Shown here one piece after another: positions 50,664 to 60,984 of a stretch of 64,000 nt of DNA. The notes under the pieces are model-generated. The model saw only the letters and a program-made list of their open reading frames with translations, made no database searches and was not told the DNA's origin. Source of the DNA: Streptomyces aureocirculatus (lineage in GTDB: Bacteria > Actinomycetota > Actinomycetes > Streptomycetales > Streptomycetaceae); assembly GCF_000720475.1 (NCBI RefSeq), contig NZ_JOAP01000011.1, positions 169,618-233,617 on the forward strand, given 5' to 3'. Position numbers and translations under genes: made by a program. Each line of letters starts with the position of its first letter. The first letter of the stretch is position 1.

Positions 50664-51320
50664 TCAGGCGGCCGCCGCGCGGGCCTTGACGCAGCGCCCG
50701 GCGGCGGCGTCCGTGAGGCGGCCGAGGGCCTCGTCCTTGCCGCAGGGGTGCGCGCCGAGCGCCGTCTGGCGGGCCACGATGGAGCGCTCCGCGCGCATCA
50801 GGCGCCAGCCGCGGCGCAGCAGGAACGGCACGGACTTGCGGCCCTCACGCAGATCGCGCAGGAGCCGACGGCGGAACGTCGTCGAGGGACGGCCGCGCAG
50901 ACAGATCGCGTCCGCGAGGACACCCATCTCACGGCAGCGCTCCACGATGTCGGCGGCGAAGATGCCCTCCGCGATGAACAACGGCGTGCGCTCGATGTCG
51001 AGCGCCTCCTCGCCGACTCGTGAGCTCGTCGCGATGTCGTACACCGGGACGCGGGTACGGCCCGTACGGCACAGCTCGCCGATCGCGGCGAGGGCGACGT
51101 CCGCGTCCCAGGACAGCGGCGAGTCCCAGTCGATGTCCGACGTGCCGGGGACCTGGGGGAGCGACGGGTCGGTGCACTCCTTGTAGAAGTCGTCGAGGCA
51201 CAGCACGGGCAGCCCCGAGCGGGCCGCGAACGACGACTTGCCCGAGCCTGAGGGGCCGGCGAGCAGCACGACGCGGGTGGGTATCGCGGGATGGGAACCC
51301 AAAGCTGTGAACCTTCTCAC
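50664..51320 (-). CDS. Uridine kinase-like P-loop ATPase
   Basis: 218 residues from GTG 51320. Walker A VVLLAGPSGSGKSSFAARSGLPVLCLDDFYKE with the DDFYK segment typical of uridine kinases; then DIDWDSPLSWDADVALAAI, VPVYDIATS, and PLFIAEGIFAADIVERCREMGVL, matching the family order. The C-terminal part (RRGWRLMRAERSIVARQTALGAHPCGKDEALGRL) is specific to actinobacterial relatives. Uridine kinase phosphorylates uridine and cytidine to UMP and CMP; here it would add a salvage branch beside the catabolic genes, but no CTACGCGCGTAG site is present. The start lacks a clear ribosome site. Confidence 0.8.
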   Translation of the reverse strand: MRRFTALGSHPAIPTRVVLLAGPSGSGKSSFAARSGLPVLCLDDFYKECTDPSLPQVPGTSDIDWDSPLSWDADVALAAIGELCRTGRTRVPVYDIATSSRVGEEALDIERTPLFIAEGIFAADIVERCREMGVLADAICLRGRPSTTFRRRLLRDLREGRKSVPFLLRRGWRLMRAERSIVARQTALGAHPCGKDEALGRLTDAAAGRCVKARAAAA

Positions 51321-51580
51321 CAGGGGTAATGCCGATGGGTCGGAGGTCGCTGGCGCTTCTCCCGACGCCGCTCGTCGGCGGTGGTCCGGGACATTATCAA
51401 CCGGGGCCCCCGGGGTGCCCAGACCCGGGGCGGCGCGAATGCCCGCGGGCGGGGGCAGGCCGGACAGGGCACGCGCGAAGAGGGGTGCACGAGCGAAGCG
51501 GGTCTTTGATACGGACACCCCACGTCCACTACTCTTCGCGCACGCTCGATTACTTAAGTATGTTTCTTTGAGGCGGTCTG

Positions 51581-52030
51581 ATGGTTCGAAACCCTGCACG
51601 GCAAGCGGCGCGGCATTCGGCGCCGAAGAGTTTCTCCGCGTCCCGGGCGCTGCTGCGCGCAGGACTCACGGTGTCGGCGGCGGGGGCGGCCATCGGCCTC
51701 GGGGCGACGGCTGCGAGCGCCGCGGCGCCACCGGCCCGGGGGCTGGAGACGGTGGCCGGTGACGCGGGTGTGGCGGGCGTGGCCACAGCCGGGAACGCGC
51801 TGCTCAACGGATTGCAGCGGGCCACGGTCGGTGGCCTCGGGCCCGTCAAGGACCTACGGCTCAACCCGCTGGCCGGCACCGACACGGATCCGCTCGACAA
51901 CTCCGTGGGCACACAGATCGCCGACTTCAAGCCGGTGTCCACCGCCACGGTGACGAAGCCGCTGACGCGGGGCAGCTCGCTCGCGGAGCTGCCGGTGGTG
52001 GACCGGGTCACCGGGACGCTGCCCGAATAG
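51581..52030 (+). CDS. Small secreted protein of unknown function
   Basis: 149 residues; a GAGGCGGT site precedes ATG 51581. A long twin-Arg-free signal peptide with basic head (MVRNPARQAARHSAPKSF) and hydrophobic core (LLRAGLTVSAAGAAIGLGATAASAAA). The mature part (about 105 residues) is Leu/Thr/Asp-rich (GNALLNGLQRATVGGLGPVKDLRLNPLAGTDTDPLDNSVGTQIADFKPVSTATVTKPLTRG) without Cys or enzyme motif. It resembles in design the secreted protein at 44978. It is convergent with the aldehyde dehydrogenase genes and separated from them by a strong hairpin. Confidence 0.72.
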   Translation: MVRNPARQAARHSAPKSFSASRALLRAGLTVSAAGAAIGLGATAASAAAPPARGLETVAGDAGVAGVATAGNALLNGLQRATVGGLGPVKDLRLNPLAGTDTDPLDNSVGTQIADFKPVSTATVTKPLTRGSSLAELPVVDRVTGTLPE

Positions 52031-52045
52031 TCCGGGCGAAAGACT

Positions 52046-52075
52046 GCTGCCGCGGGGACGGGGCCCCGCGGCAGC
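52046..52075. terminator. Bidirectional terminator hairpin
   Basis: GCTGCCGCGGGG (52046-52057) pairs perfectly with CCCCGCGGCAGC (52064-52075), serving both the secreted-protein gene and the leftward deoC-aldehyde dehydrogenase operon. Confidence 0.9.
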
Positions 52076-52079
52076 GTGC

Positions 52080-52979
52080 TCAGTACGCGGAGCCCGAGGC
52101 GCCGAGAGAGCCGGTCGGGTGCCAGACCGTCTTGGTCTCCAGGAAGAACGTCAGGCGCCGGGTGCCGGGCGCGGCGGTGAAGTCCGCGTCGCTGTCCACA
52201 GCCTGTGGACGCAGCACGCGCTTCAGGTTGTCGGCCGCGGCGACTTCCAGCTCCTTCGCCAGGTCGGCGTCCGCACCGGCCAGGTCGATGCCGTTCACGT
52301 CCTGGTGGGCGGCCAGCGGCAGCGCGAGTTCGGCGGCCCTGCCACTGAGTACGTTGACGACGCCGCCCGGCAGGTCGGACGTGGCCAGGACCTCGCCAAG
52401 GCTGAGAGCGGGCAGCGGTGCCTTCTCGGAGGCGATGACGACGGCCGTGTTACCGGCCGCGATCACGGGGGCCACGACCGACACCAGGCCCAGGAAGGAC
52501 GACTCCCGGGGCGCCACGACGGCGACGACACCGGTCGGCTCGGGCGTGGACAGATTGAAGAACGGGCCCGCGACCGGGTTCGCCCCTCCCACCACCTGAG
52601 CGATCTTGTCGGTCCAGCCCGCGTACCAGACCCAGCGGTCCACGGCCGCGTCGACGACCGCGGCGGCCTTGGACTTCGAGAGGCCCTCCGCGTCGGCGAC
52701 CTCGCGGACGAACTGCTCGCGGCGGCCCTCCAGCATCTCCGCGACGCGGTAGAGCACCTGACCGCGGTTGTAGGCGGTCGCACCCGCCCACCCGCCGAAC
52801 GCCTTGCGCGCGGCGACAACCGCGTCACGGGCGTCCTTGCGGGAGGACAGCGGAGCATTGGCGAGCCACTTGCCCTTGAGGTCGGTCACCTCGTACACCC
52901 GTCCACTCTCGGACCGCGGGAACTTGCCGCCCACGTACAGCTTGTAGGTCTTCAGAACACTGAGACGCGCGTCAGACAT
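52080..52979 (-). CDS. Truncated aldehyde dehydrogenase-like protein, catalytically dead
   Basis: 299 residues against about 480 in the family. It keeps the N-terminal cofactor-binding half (YKLYVGGKFPRSESGRVYEV...AARKAFGGWAGATAYNRGQVLYRVAEMLEGRREQF, TPEPTGVVAVVAPRESSFLGLVSVVAPVIAAGNTAVVIAS, DLPGGVVNVLSG). It then ends without the catalytic half: there is no Cys anywhere in the protein, and the Asn of the PWNFP motif is replaced (APRESS). The reading frame is intact, so it is probably a maintained non-catalytic partner of the adjacent full-length enzyme. Its ATG overlaps that gene's stop, so the two are co-translated. Confidence 0.85.
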   Translation of the reverse strand: MSDARLSVLKTYKLYVGGKFPRSESGRVYEVTDLKGKWLANAPLSSRKDARDAVVAARKAFGGWAGATAYNRGQVLYRVAEMLEGRREQFVREVADAEGLSKSKAAAVVDAAVDRWVWYAGWTDKIAQVVGGANPVAGPFFNLSTPEPTGVVAVVAPRESSFLGLVSVVAPVIAAGNTAVVIASEKAPLPALSLGEVLATSDLPGGVVNVLSGRAAELALPLAAHQDVNGIDLAGADADLAKELEVAAADNLKRVLRPQAVDSDADFTAAPGTRRLTFFLETKTVWHPTGSLGASGSAY

Positions 52980-54408
52980 CGAGGTAAGCCTCCAGGCCGT
53001 GGCGACCGCCCTCGCGGCCGAAGCCCGACTCCTTGTAGCCGCCGAAGGGCGAGGTCGGGTCGAACTTGTTGAACGTGTTGGCCCAGACGACCCCGGCGCG
53101 GAGCTTGTTCGCGACGGCGAGAATGCGCGAGCCCTTCTCCGTCCAGATACCGGCCGAGAGCCCGTACTGCGTGTTGTTGGCCTTGGCGACGGCTTCGTCG
53201 GGCGTACGGAACGTCAGGACCGAGAGCACGGGGCCGAAGATCTCGTCCCGGGCGACGGTGTGCGCCTGGGTGACATTGGTGAACAGGGTGGGCGCGAACC
53301 AGTAGCCGGAGCTCGGCAGCTCACAAGGGGCGCTCCAGCGCTCGGCGCCCTCGGCCTCGCCGGTGTCGGCGAGGGCGGTGATGCGGGCGAGCTGCTCGGC
53401 GGAGTTGATGGCGCCGATGTCGGTGTTCTTGTCCAACGGATCACCGAGCCGCAGCGTGGTGAGCCGCCGCTTCAGAGCATCGAGCACCTCGTCCTGAACG
53501 GACTCCTGCACAAGGAGCCGCGAACCGGCGCAGCAGACCTGTCCCTGGTTGAAGAAGATGCCGGTGACGATGCCTTCGACGGCCTGGTCGATGGGGGCGT
53601 CGTCGAAGACGATGTTGGCGCCCTTGCCGCCGAGCTCCAGGGTGAGCTTCTTGTCGGTGCCGGCGACCGTGCGGGCGATCTGCTTGCCGACGGCGGTGGA
53701 GCCGGTGAAGGCGACCTTGTTCACGTCCGAGTGGGCGACGAGAGCGGCGCCCGCGTCCCCGTACCCCGGCAGGATGTTGACGACGCCCTTGGGGAGTCCC
53801 GCCTGACGGCAGATGTCGGCGAAGAAGAGCGCGGACAGCGGAGTGGTCTCGGCGGGCTTCAGCACCACGGTGTTACCGGTGGCGAGCGCGGGAGCGATCT
53901 TCCAGGCCAGCATAAGGAGCGGAAAGTTCCACGGGATGACCTGCCCGGCAACGCCGAGCGCCCGCGGATCGGCCCCGTACCCCGCGTGGTCGAGCTTGTC
54001 GGCCCAGCCCGCGTAGTAGAAGAAGTGGGCGGCGACCAGGGGGAGGTCCGCGTCGCGGGTCTCCTTGATGGGCTTGCCGTTGTCGAGGGTCTCCAGGACG
54101 GCGAGCTCGCGACTGCGTTCCTGGATGATGCGGGCGATCCGGAACAGATACTTGCCGCGCTCGGCACCCGGCAGGGCGGACCACTTCTCGAAGGCCTTGC
54201 GGGCGGCCTGCACCGCACGGTCGACGTCGGCCTCACCTGCCTGGGCGACCTCGGAGAGAACTTCCTCGGTGGCCGGGGAGACGGACTTGAAGACCTTCCC
54301 GTCGGCGGCGTCGGCGAACTCACCGTCGATGAACAGGCCGTAGGACGGAGCGATGTCGACGACCGAACGGGACTCGGGCGCGGGCGCGTACTCAAAAATC
54401 GATGCCAT
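52972..54408 (-). CDS. Aldehyde dehydrogenase (probably acetaldehyde in deoxynucleoside breakdown)
   Basis: 478 residues, full length. Motifs: QVIPWNFPLLMLAWKIAPALATGNTVVLKPAE (oxyanion Asn and cofactor Lys), FTGSTAVGKQI, LTLELGGKGANIVFDD (general base Glu), FFNQGQVCCAGSRLLVQE (catalytic Cys) and EIFGPVLSVLTF. It oxidises an aldehyde to an acid with NAD(P)+. It starts only five bases after the deoC stop. DeoC releases acetaldehyde from deoxyribose-5-phosphate, so acetaldehyde is the likely substrate. Its stop overlaps the start of the truncated paralogue. Confidence 0.92.
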   Translation of the reverse strand: MASIFEYAPAPESRSVVDIAPSYGLFIDGEFADAADGKVFKSVSPATEEVLSEVAQAGEADVDRAVQAARKAFEKWSALPGAERGKYLFRIARIIQERSRELAVLETLDNGKPIKETRDADLPLVAAHFFYYAGWADKLDHAGYGADPRALGVAGQVIPWNFPLLMLAWKIAPALATGNTVVLKPAETTPLSALFFADICRQAGLPKGVVNILPGYGDAGAALVAHSDVNKVAFTGSTAVGKQIARTVAGTDKKLTLELGGKGANIVFDDAPIDQAVEGIVTGIFFNQGQVCCAGSRLLVQESVQDEVLDALKRRLTTLRLGDPLDKNTDIGAINSAEQLARITALADTGEAEGAERWSAPCELPSSGYWFAPTLFTNVTQAHTVARDEIFGPVLSVLTFRTPDEAVAKANNTQYGLSAGIWTEKGSRILAVANKLRAGVVWANTFNKFDPTSPFGGYKESGFGREGGRHGLEAYLDV

Positions 54409-54413
54409 GATGA

Positions 54414-55397
54414 TCAGTCCACCGTCACGTAGTCAGGTCCGGAGTAGCGTCCGGTTGCCAGCTTCTGGCGCTGCATCAGCAGGTCGTTGAGCAGGCTGGA
54501 GGCGCCGAAGCGGAACCAGTGGTTGTCCAGCCAGTCCGCGCCCGCGGTCTCGTTGACCAGGACCAGGAACTTGAGGGCGTCCTTGGCGGTACGGATGCCG
54601 CCCGCGGGCTTCACGCCCACCTGGACGCCGGTCTGCGCGCGGAAGTCGCGGACGGCTTCGAGCATGAGCAGGGTGTTCGCGGGGGTCGCGTTCACTCCGA
54701 CCTTGCCGGTCGAGGTCTTGATGAAGTCCGCGCCGGCGAGCATGCCGATCCAACTGGCGCGCCGGATGTTGTCGTACGTGGACAGCTCGCCGGTCTCGAA
54801 GATGACCTTCAGGCGGGCGGGCCCCGAGGCCTCCTTCACGGCGACGATCTCCTCGTACACCTTCATGTAGTCGCCCGCGAGGAAGGCGCCGCGGTCGATG
54901 ACCATGTCGATCTCGTCCGCTCCGGCGGCGACGGCGTCGCGTACGTCGGCGAGCTTCACGCCAAGGGCGGCGCGGCCCGCGGGGAAGGCGGTGGCGACCG
55001 AGGCGACCTTGACGCCACTGCCGGCGACGGCCTCCTTGGCGGTGGCGACCATGTCCGGGTACACACAGACCGCCGCCGTGCGCGGCGTGGAGCGGTCCGT
55101 CGGGTCCGGGTGGACGGCCTTGGCACCGAGCGCGCGGACCTTGCCCGCGGTGTCGGCGCCTTCCAGGGTCGTCAGGTCGATCATGGAGATGGCCAGGTCG
55201 ATGGCGTACGCCTTCGCCGTGGTCTTGATCGAACGCGTCCCGAGCGAGGCGGCACGGGCCTCCAGGCCCACCGCGTCCACGCCCGGCAGGCCGTGCAGGA
55301 AGCGGCGCAGCGTGCTCGCCGACGTGGGCACGTCGGCGAGGGTGCGGGGGGTGGCCCCGCCGGCCTCGTCTGTCTCTGTGGATGGAGTCGTCCGCAT
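54414..55397 (-). CDS. deoC: Deoxyribose-phosphate aldolase
   Basis: 327 residues from ATG 55397 (GTG 55403 in frame is possible; both lie close to the promoter). Family motifs: MIDLTTLEGADTAGKV, AVCVYPDMVATAKEAV, KVASVATAFPAGRAALGVKLADVRDAVAAGADEIDMVIDRGAFLAGDY, LKVIFETGEL, ADFIKTSTGKVGVNATPANTLLM (Schiff-base Lys in KTSTGK) and GVKPAGGIRTAKDAL. It cleaves 2-deoxyribose-5-phosphate to acetaldehyde and glyceraldehyde-3-phosphate. It heads an operon with two aldehyde dehydrogenase genes and carries the shared palindrome in its promoter. Confidence 0.95.
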   Translation of the reverse strand: MRTTPSTETDEAGGATPRTLADVPTSASTLRRFLHGLPGVDAVGLEARAASLGTRSIKTTAKAYAIDLAISMIDLTTLEGADTAGKVRALGAKAVHPDPTDRSTPRTAAVCVYPDMVATAKEAVAGSGVKVASVATAFPAGRAALGVKLADVRDAVAAGADEIDMVIDRGAFLAGDYMKVYEEIVAVKEASGPARLKVIFETGELSTYDNIRRASWIGMLAGADFIKTSTGKVGVNATPANTLLMLEAVRDFRAQTGVQVGVKPAGGIRTAKDALKFLVLVNETAGADWLDNHWFRFGASSLLNDLLMQRQKLATGRYSGPDYVTVD

Positions 55398-55415
55398 GGT
55401 CACGAGGGGAGCATA

Positions 55416-55429
55416 TCTACGCGCGTAGC
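55416..55429 (-). promoter_or_regulatory. Nucleoside-regulon operator and promoter of the deoC operon
   Basis: Plus strand TCTACGCGCGTAGC. On the minus strand a -10 TAGATA (55419-55414) overlaps the palindrome and lies 10-16 bases before the two possible starts, so the leader is absent or very short. Confidence 0.82.
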
Positions 55430-55499
55430 GGCTTGTACAGGGTGCCTTTGCTTGCCCCTGGCACTCAGCGGTGGGGCTGTGCCCTTCTCCCTGCATAAC

Positions 55500-55839
55500 G
55501 GGAGCCCGGCGGTTTGGGCTGTGCCCACCCTCCCCCAAGCTCTCGGCTCCGCTCGAGCAGGGAGGTACCCCCCTCGCCCCTGGCGGACCAGTTGCCCACA
55601 GAAGGGGGGCGAGGGGGCGGCGGAAGCCGCAAGATCCACCGGGCCGCAGACGCTGTCGCGGCCGGAGGGGTCGTGGCGGGATGACCGAGCGCAGCGTGCC
55701 AAGCGACACACTTACGGTGCGGTGAACGAGGCAGTGTCCACTACGCGAGCACGGCCATCCCGCCACGACCCCGCCACCCCCACAAACGGAAAGGCGAAAA
55801 CCGTCAGTGCAGGCGACGGGGAGTATCAAGGCAGGGGCG
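55500..55839. repeat. Intergenic region with a hairpin repeat and a 17-bp inverted repeat
   Basis: Around 55528-55575 lies CCCTCCCCCAAGCTCTCGGC with TCCGCTCGAGCAGGGAGG, a hairpin repeat I have often seen between Streptomyces genes. GGGGTCGTGGCGGGATG (55667-55683) and its exact reverse complement (55756-55772) bracket 72 bp, like a miniature inverted-repeat element or a large bidirectional hairpin. No gene is supported between deoC and the chitinase. Confidence 0.7.
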
Positions 55840-58173
<2,334 letters not shown>

Positions 58174-58224
58174 GACTCTCCAGGGGTGAGAGATTAGGCG
58201 TACATGACAACCCTCGACCGTACT

Positions 58225-58236
58225 AGGTCTGGACCA
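58225..58236 (-). promoter_or_regulatory. Chitinase-promoter / DasR-type element
   Basis: Minus strand TGGTCCAGACCT, the 12-bp word known as a direct repeat in Streptomyces chitinase promoters and close to the DasR consensus core TGGTCTAGACCA. Only one clear copy is present. Confidence 0.7.
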
Positions 58237-58295
58237 ATCCCCATACCCCCGCCGCGCGCGGGGTCCCGGCCGGTACGTCAGGCAGAATCGGCCCC

Positions 58296-59078
58296 ATGAC
58301 GAGCGACCCGCAGCCCACACCGCCGGAGCAGGGCTCGGCGGACCCCGCGCAGCAGGACTCCGCGCAGCAGGACTCCGCGCAGCAGGACTCCGCGCACCAG
58401 GACCTCGCGCACCCGGACGCCGCGCACCCGGACGCCGTGCAGAAGGACACCGCGCACCAGGACCCCGCGTACAAGGACCGAGTGCACCGTTCCCCCGCAG
58501 CCATCGCCGGTGGCGTGCTGCTGCTCGCGATCGGTGTCTGGTTCGGCGTCGACGCGCTGATCCGGGGCGAGGGGAACACCCCGTGGATCGCCCTCGCCGG
58601 ACTGCTCTTCGCGGTGCCGCTCGTCATCGCCTACACCCTGCGGCCCGCGGTGTTCGCCAACGAGGACCGGCTGCGCGTCCGCAACCCGTTCCGCACGATC
58701 ACGCTGCCGTGGGGCGCGATCTCCGGACTGCGCTCCGGGTACTCGAACGAGGTCTTCACGCAGGACGGCACCAAGTACCAACTGTGGGCCGTCCCCGTGT
58801 CGCTGCGGGGCCGCAAGAAGGCCGCGCGGCGGCACGCCCAGCAGGTCGCGTCGGACGACCCCGTGGCCAGCCGCATCCGCCCCGGCGCCCCGGGCGCGAC
58901 CTCGCCGAACACCCGGGACGCGGGCGACCAGGCCATGGACGACCTGCGCGAGATCGCCGAGCGGCGCGAGAACGCGGAGGCCGCACAGGGCGAGCCGGTG
59001 GTGCGCTGGGCCTACGAGATCCTGGGACCGTGCGCGGCAGGCGCGGTGCTGCTCGCCGTGCTGCTCGGGGTGAGCTGA
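58296..59078 (+). CDS. PH-domain membrane protein with repeat head
   Basis: 260 residues. The first 65 residues are a Gln/Asp/Ala-rich repeat (QQDSA, HQDLA, HPDAA) encoded by 15-bp DNA repeats. Two close TM helices follow (SPAAIAGGVLLLAIGVWFGVDALI and PWIALAGLLFAVPLVIAYTL). A bacterial PH domain comes next (AVFANEDRLRVRNPFRTITLPWGAISGLRSGYSNEVFT...YQLWAVPVSL), then a charged linker and a final TM helix (GPCAAGAVLLAVLLGVS). Bacterial PH-domain membrane proteins are common and mostly uncharacterised. It is divergent from the chitinase. Confidence 0.8.
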   Translation: MTSDPQPTPPEQGSADPAQQDSAQQDSAQQDSAHQDLAHPDAAHPDAVQKDTAHQDPAYKDRVHRSPAAIAGGVLLLAIGVWFGVDALIRGEGNTPWIALAGLLFAVPLVIAYTLRPAVFANEDRLRVRNPFRTITLPWGAISGLRSGYSNEVFTQDGTKYQLWAVPVSLRGRKKAARRHAQQVASDDPVASRIRPGAPGATSPNTRDAGDQAMDDLREIAERRENAEAAQGEPVVRWAYEILGPCAAGAVLLAVLLGVS

Positions 59079-59091
59079 ACCAGGTAGAACA

Positions 59092-59613
59092 AATCGAGGC
59101 GCGAGCACACGAGGCGAATCGAGGCGGCGCGAGCCACGCGAGGCAAGTCGAGGCGGCGGCAGCCACGCGAGGCGGATCGAGGCGGCGCCAGCCACACAAG
59201 GCAAGTCGAGGCGGCGCGAGCCACGCGAGACGAATTGAGGCGGCGGCAGCCACGCGAGGCGGATCGAGGCGGCGCCAGCCACACAAGGCAAGTCGAGGCG
59301 GCGCCAGCCACACGAGGCGGATCGAGGCGGCGCGAGCCACACGAGACGGATTGAGGCGGCGGCAGCCACACGAGGTGGATCGAGGCGGCGCGAGCCACGC
59401 GAGACGGATTGAGGCGGCGGCAGCCACGCGAGGTGGATCGAGGCGGCGCGAGCCACGCGAGACGGATTGAGGCGGCGGCAGCCACACGAGGTGGATCGAG
59501 GCGGCGCCAGCCACGCGAGACGGATCGAGGCGGCGGCAGCCACACGAGGTGGATCGAGGCGGCGCCAGCCACACAAGGCAAATCAAGGCGGCCCCAGCCA
59601 CACAAGCAGCATG
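59092..59613 (+). repeat. 29-bp minisatellite, about 18 units
   Basis: Units start every 29 bp from 59092, each beginning GAGGCGGCG and continuing SCAGCCACRCGAGGYGGATC with small variations. The first and last units are degenerate. There are no spacers. Because 29 is not a multiple of three, the array stays open in several frames on both strands and gives long spurious readings. It fills the space between the convergent PH-domain and mannosyltransferase genes and touches the end of the latter. Confidence 0.92.
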
Positions 59614-60812
59614 TGCCCCCCGAAGGCAGCAGACACCACCGCCGCCGCCGTGACCACGGCGGCGGCCACGCGTAGCCGGACCCGGGCGAGGGCGAGCGCC
59701 ACCGGCAGGAGCAGTGGGAAGGCGGGGAGCAGGAAGCGGGCGCGCGGGAAGTAGACGCCGCGGGAGCCGAGCACGATGGCGACCATCAGGCCGGCGAACA
59801 CCAGCAGAGGCAGCGGCTGCCCGCCCCCGGTGAGGGAGAGCACGTACAGGACAAGCGCGCCGAAGAGAACGATGGTGACCATCACCAGGAACAGTTGCGG
59901 GCGCTCCACCAGGAACAGCTTCTTCATCCAGCGCAGGGTGCCGACGCCGCCGTCCCACTCGTTGTGCCACAGCTTCTGTACGGCGAAGTAGCCGTCCCAG
60001 CGGCCGAGGCGCACCCCCACCCAGCTCACGTACGCGAGCCAGCCGAGCGGCGCGAGGACCGCTCCGGCCAGGGCACGCGCGTCGAAGCGGCGGCGCAGCG
60101 CGAGGAGCGCGGCGACCGACACGGCGGCGGCGACGGCCACCCCCGTGGGGCGGGTGAGTCCCGCGAGGGCCGCGAGCGCTCCGGCCCACACCCAGCGGCC
60201 GGTGAGGACGGCGTACAGGGACCACGCGGCGAACGCCGTGAACAGCGACTCCGTGTAGCCCATCCACTGCACCAGGGCGACCGGCAGACACGCCCACGAC
60301 GCCGCGAGGAGCACGCCCACGCGCCGCCCGTGCAGCAGGTCGCCGACCTTGAAGATCCCCCATGCCGCGAGGAACGAGGAGACGAGGGAGACCGTGAGGC
60401 CCACCGCGCCGCGCGGCGCCCACGGCAACAGCGCGTCGCCCGCTCGCAGCAGCAGCGGGAACAGCGGGAAGAACGCCAGGTTGTTCCGGTCGTAGGCGCG
60501 GCCGAGGGTGTCCGCGTAGCCGTGCGCGGCGATCCGCAGGTACCAGTCGCAGTCCCAGGACTCCGCGAGCAGGTGCCACAGCTCGCGGTGCTCGCGGTGC
60601 GCCCAGATGGCGAGGACGAGCAGCCCGAGGGCCCGGACGGCCCCGTAGGCGAGGAGCGCGGGCGCCGCGTGCCGCAGCGCGGCGGCCAGACGCAGGTGCG
60701 CGGCCGGGCGGGGCGCCGTCGCGCGGGAGCGGCGGGACGGGGGGACGCGGGTCGGCGCGGAGGCCGACCGGGGCGAGACGGGCGGGACGTTGGTGCGGGG
60801 TCCGTACGGCAC
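59583..60812 (-). CDS. PIG-V-like mannosyltransferase family protein (GT-C)
   Basis: 409 residues from GTG 60812 (GGGAG five bases ahead). A Pro/Arg-rich head is followed by about nine TM helices. The GT-C signature of PIG-V-like enzymes is clear in the first loop: LAESWDCDWYLRIAAHGYADT, then NNLAFFPLFPLLLRAGDALL, LTRPTGVAVAAAVSV and GRWDGYFAVQKLWHNEWDGG, then SRGVYFPRARFLLPAFPLLLPVAL. Such proteins use polyprenyl-phosphate sugars on the outer membrane face; the acceptor is unknown. Its last codons lie in the final degenerate 29-bp unit, so array changes could alter the C-terminus. Confidence 0.83.
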   Translation of the reverse strand: MPYGPRTNVPPVSPRSASAPTRVPPSRRSRATAPRPAAHLRLAAALRHAAPALLAYGAVRALGLLVLAIWAHREHRELWHLLAESWDCDWYLRIAAHGYADTLGRAYDRNNLAFFPLFPLLLRAGDALLPWAPRGAVGLTVSLVSSFLAAWGIFKVGDLLHGRRVGVLLAASWACLPVALVQWMGYTESLFTAFAAWSLYAVLTGRWVWAGALAALAGLTRPTGVAVAAAVSVAALLALRRRFDARALAGAVLAPLGWLAYVSWVGVRLGRWDGYFAVQKLWHNEWDGGVGTLRWMKKLFLVERPQLFLVMVTIVLFGALVLYVLSLTGGGQPLPLLVFAGLMVAIVLGSRGVYFPRARFLLPAFPLLLPVALALARVRLRVAAAVVTAAAVVSAAFGGHMLLVWLGPP

Positions 60813-60984
60813 TGCGGCTCCCGGTACGAGAAGGTGCGCTACCGGCCGACCCTTCCTGAGGGACCGGCAGCGCACCGGGGAGCAGCGTCAGTTGTCGCGG
60901 CGGAACCACCCGTTCGGACGGACGGTCGTGCGCCCGCGCGTACGGGTGGCGGGAAGCCGCGGTGGCCTCCCCGGGGAGGGGGCG

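Noticed and set aside
59092..59613. CRISPR array
   Set aside because: The 29-bp repeats are directly adjacent with no unique spacers and no cas genes nearby; it is a minisatellite.
59012..60909. Long leftward reading through the 29-bp array into the mannosyltransferase region
   Set aside because: It is open only because the repeat lacks stops in that frame; the peptide is a periodic Arg/Pro/Ser pattern and conflicts with the real frame of the mannosyltransferase.
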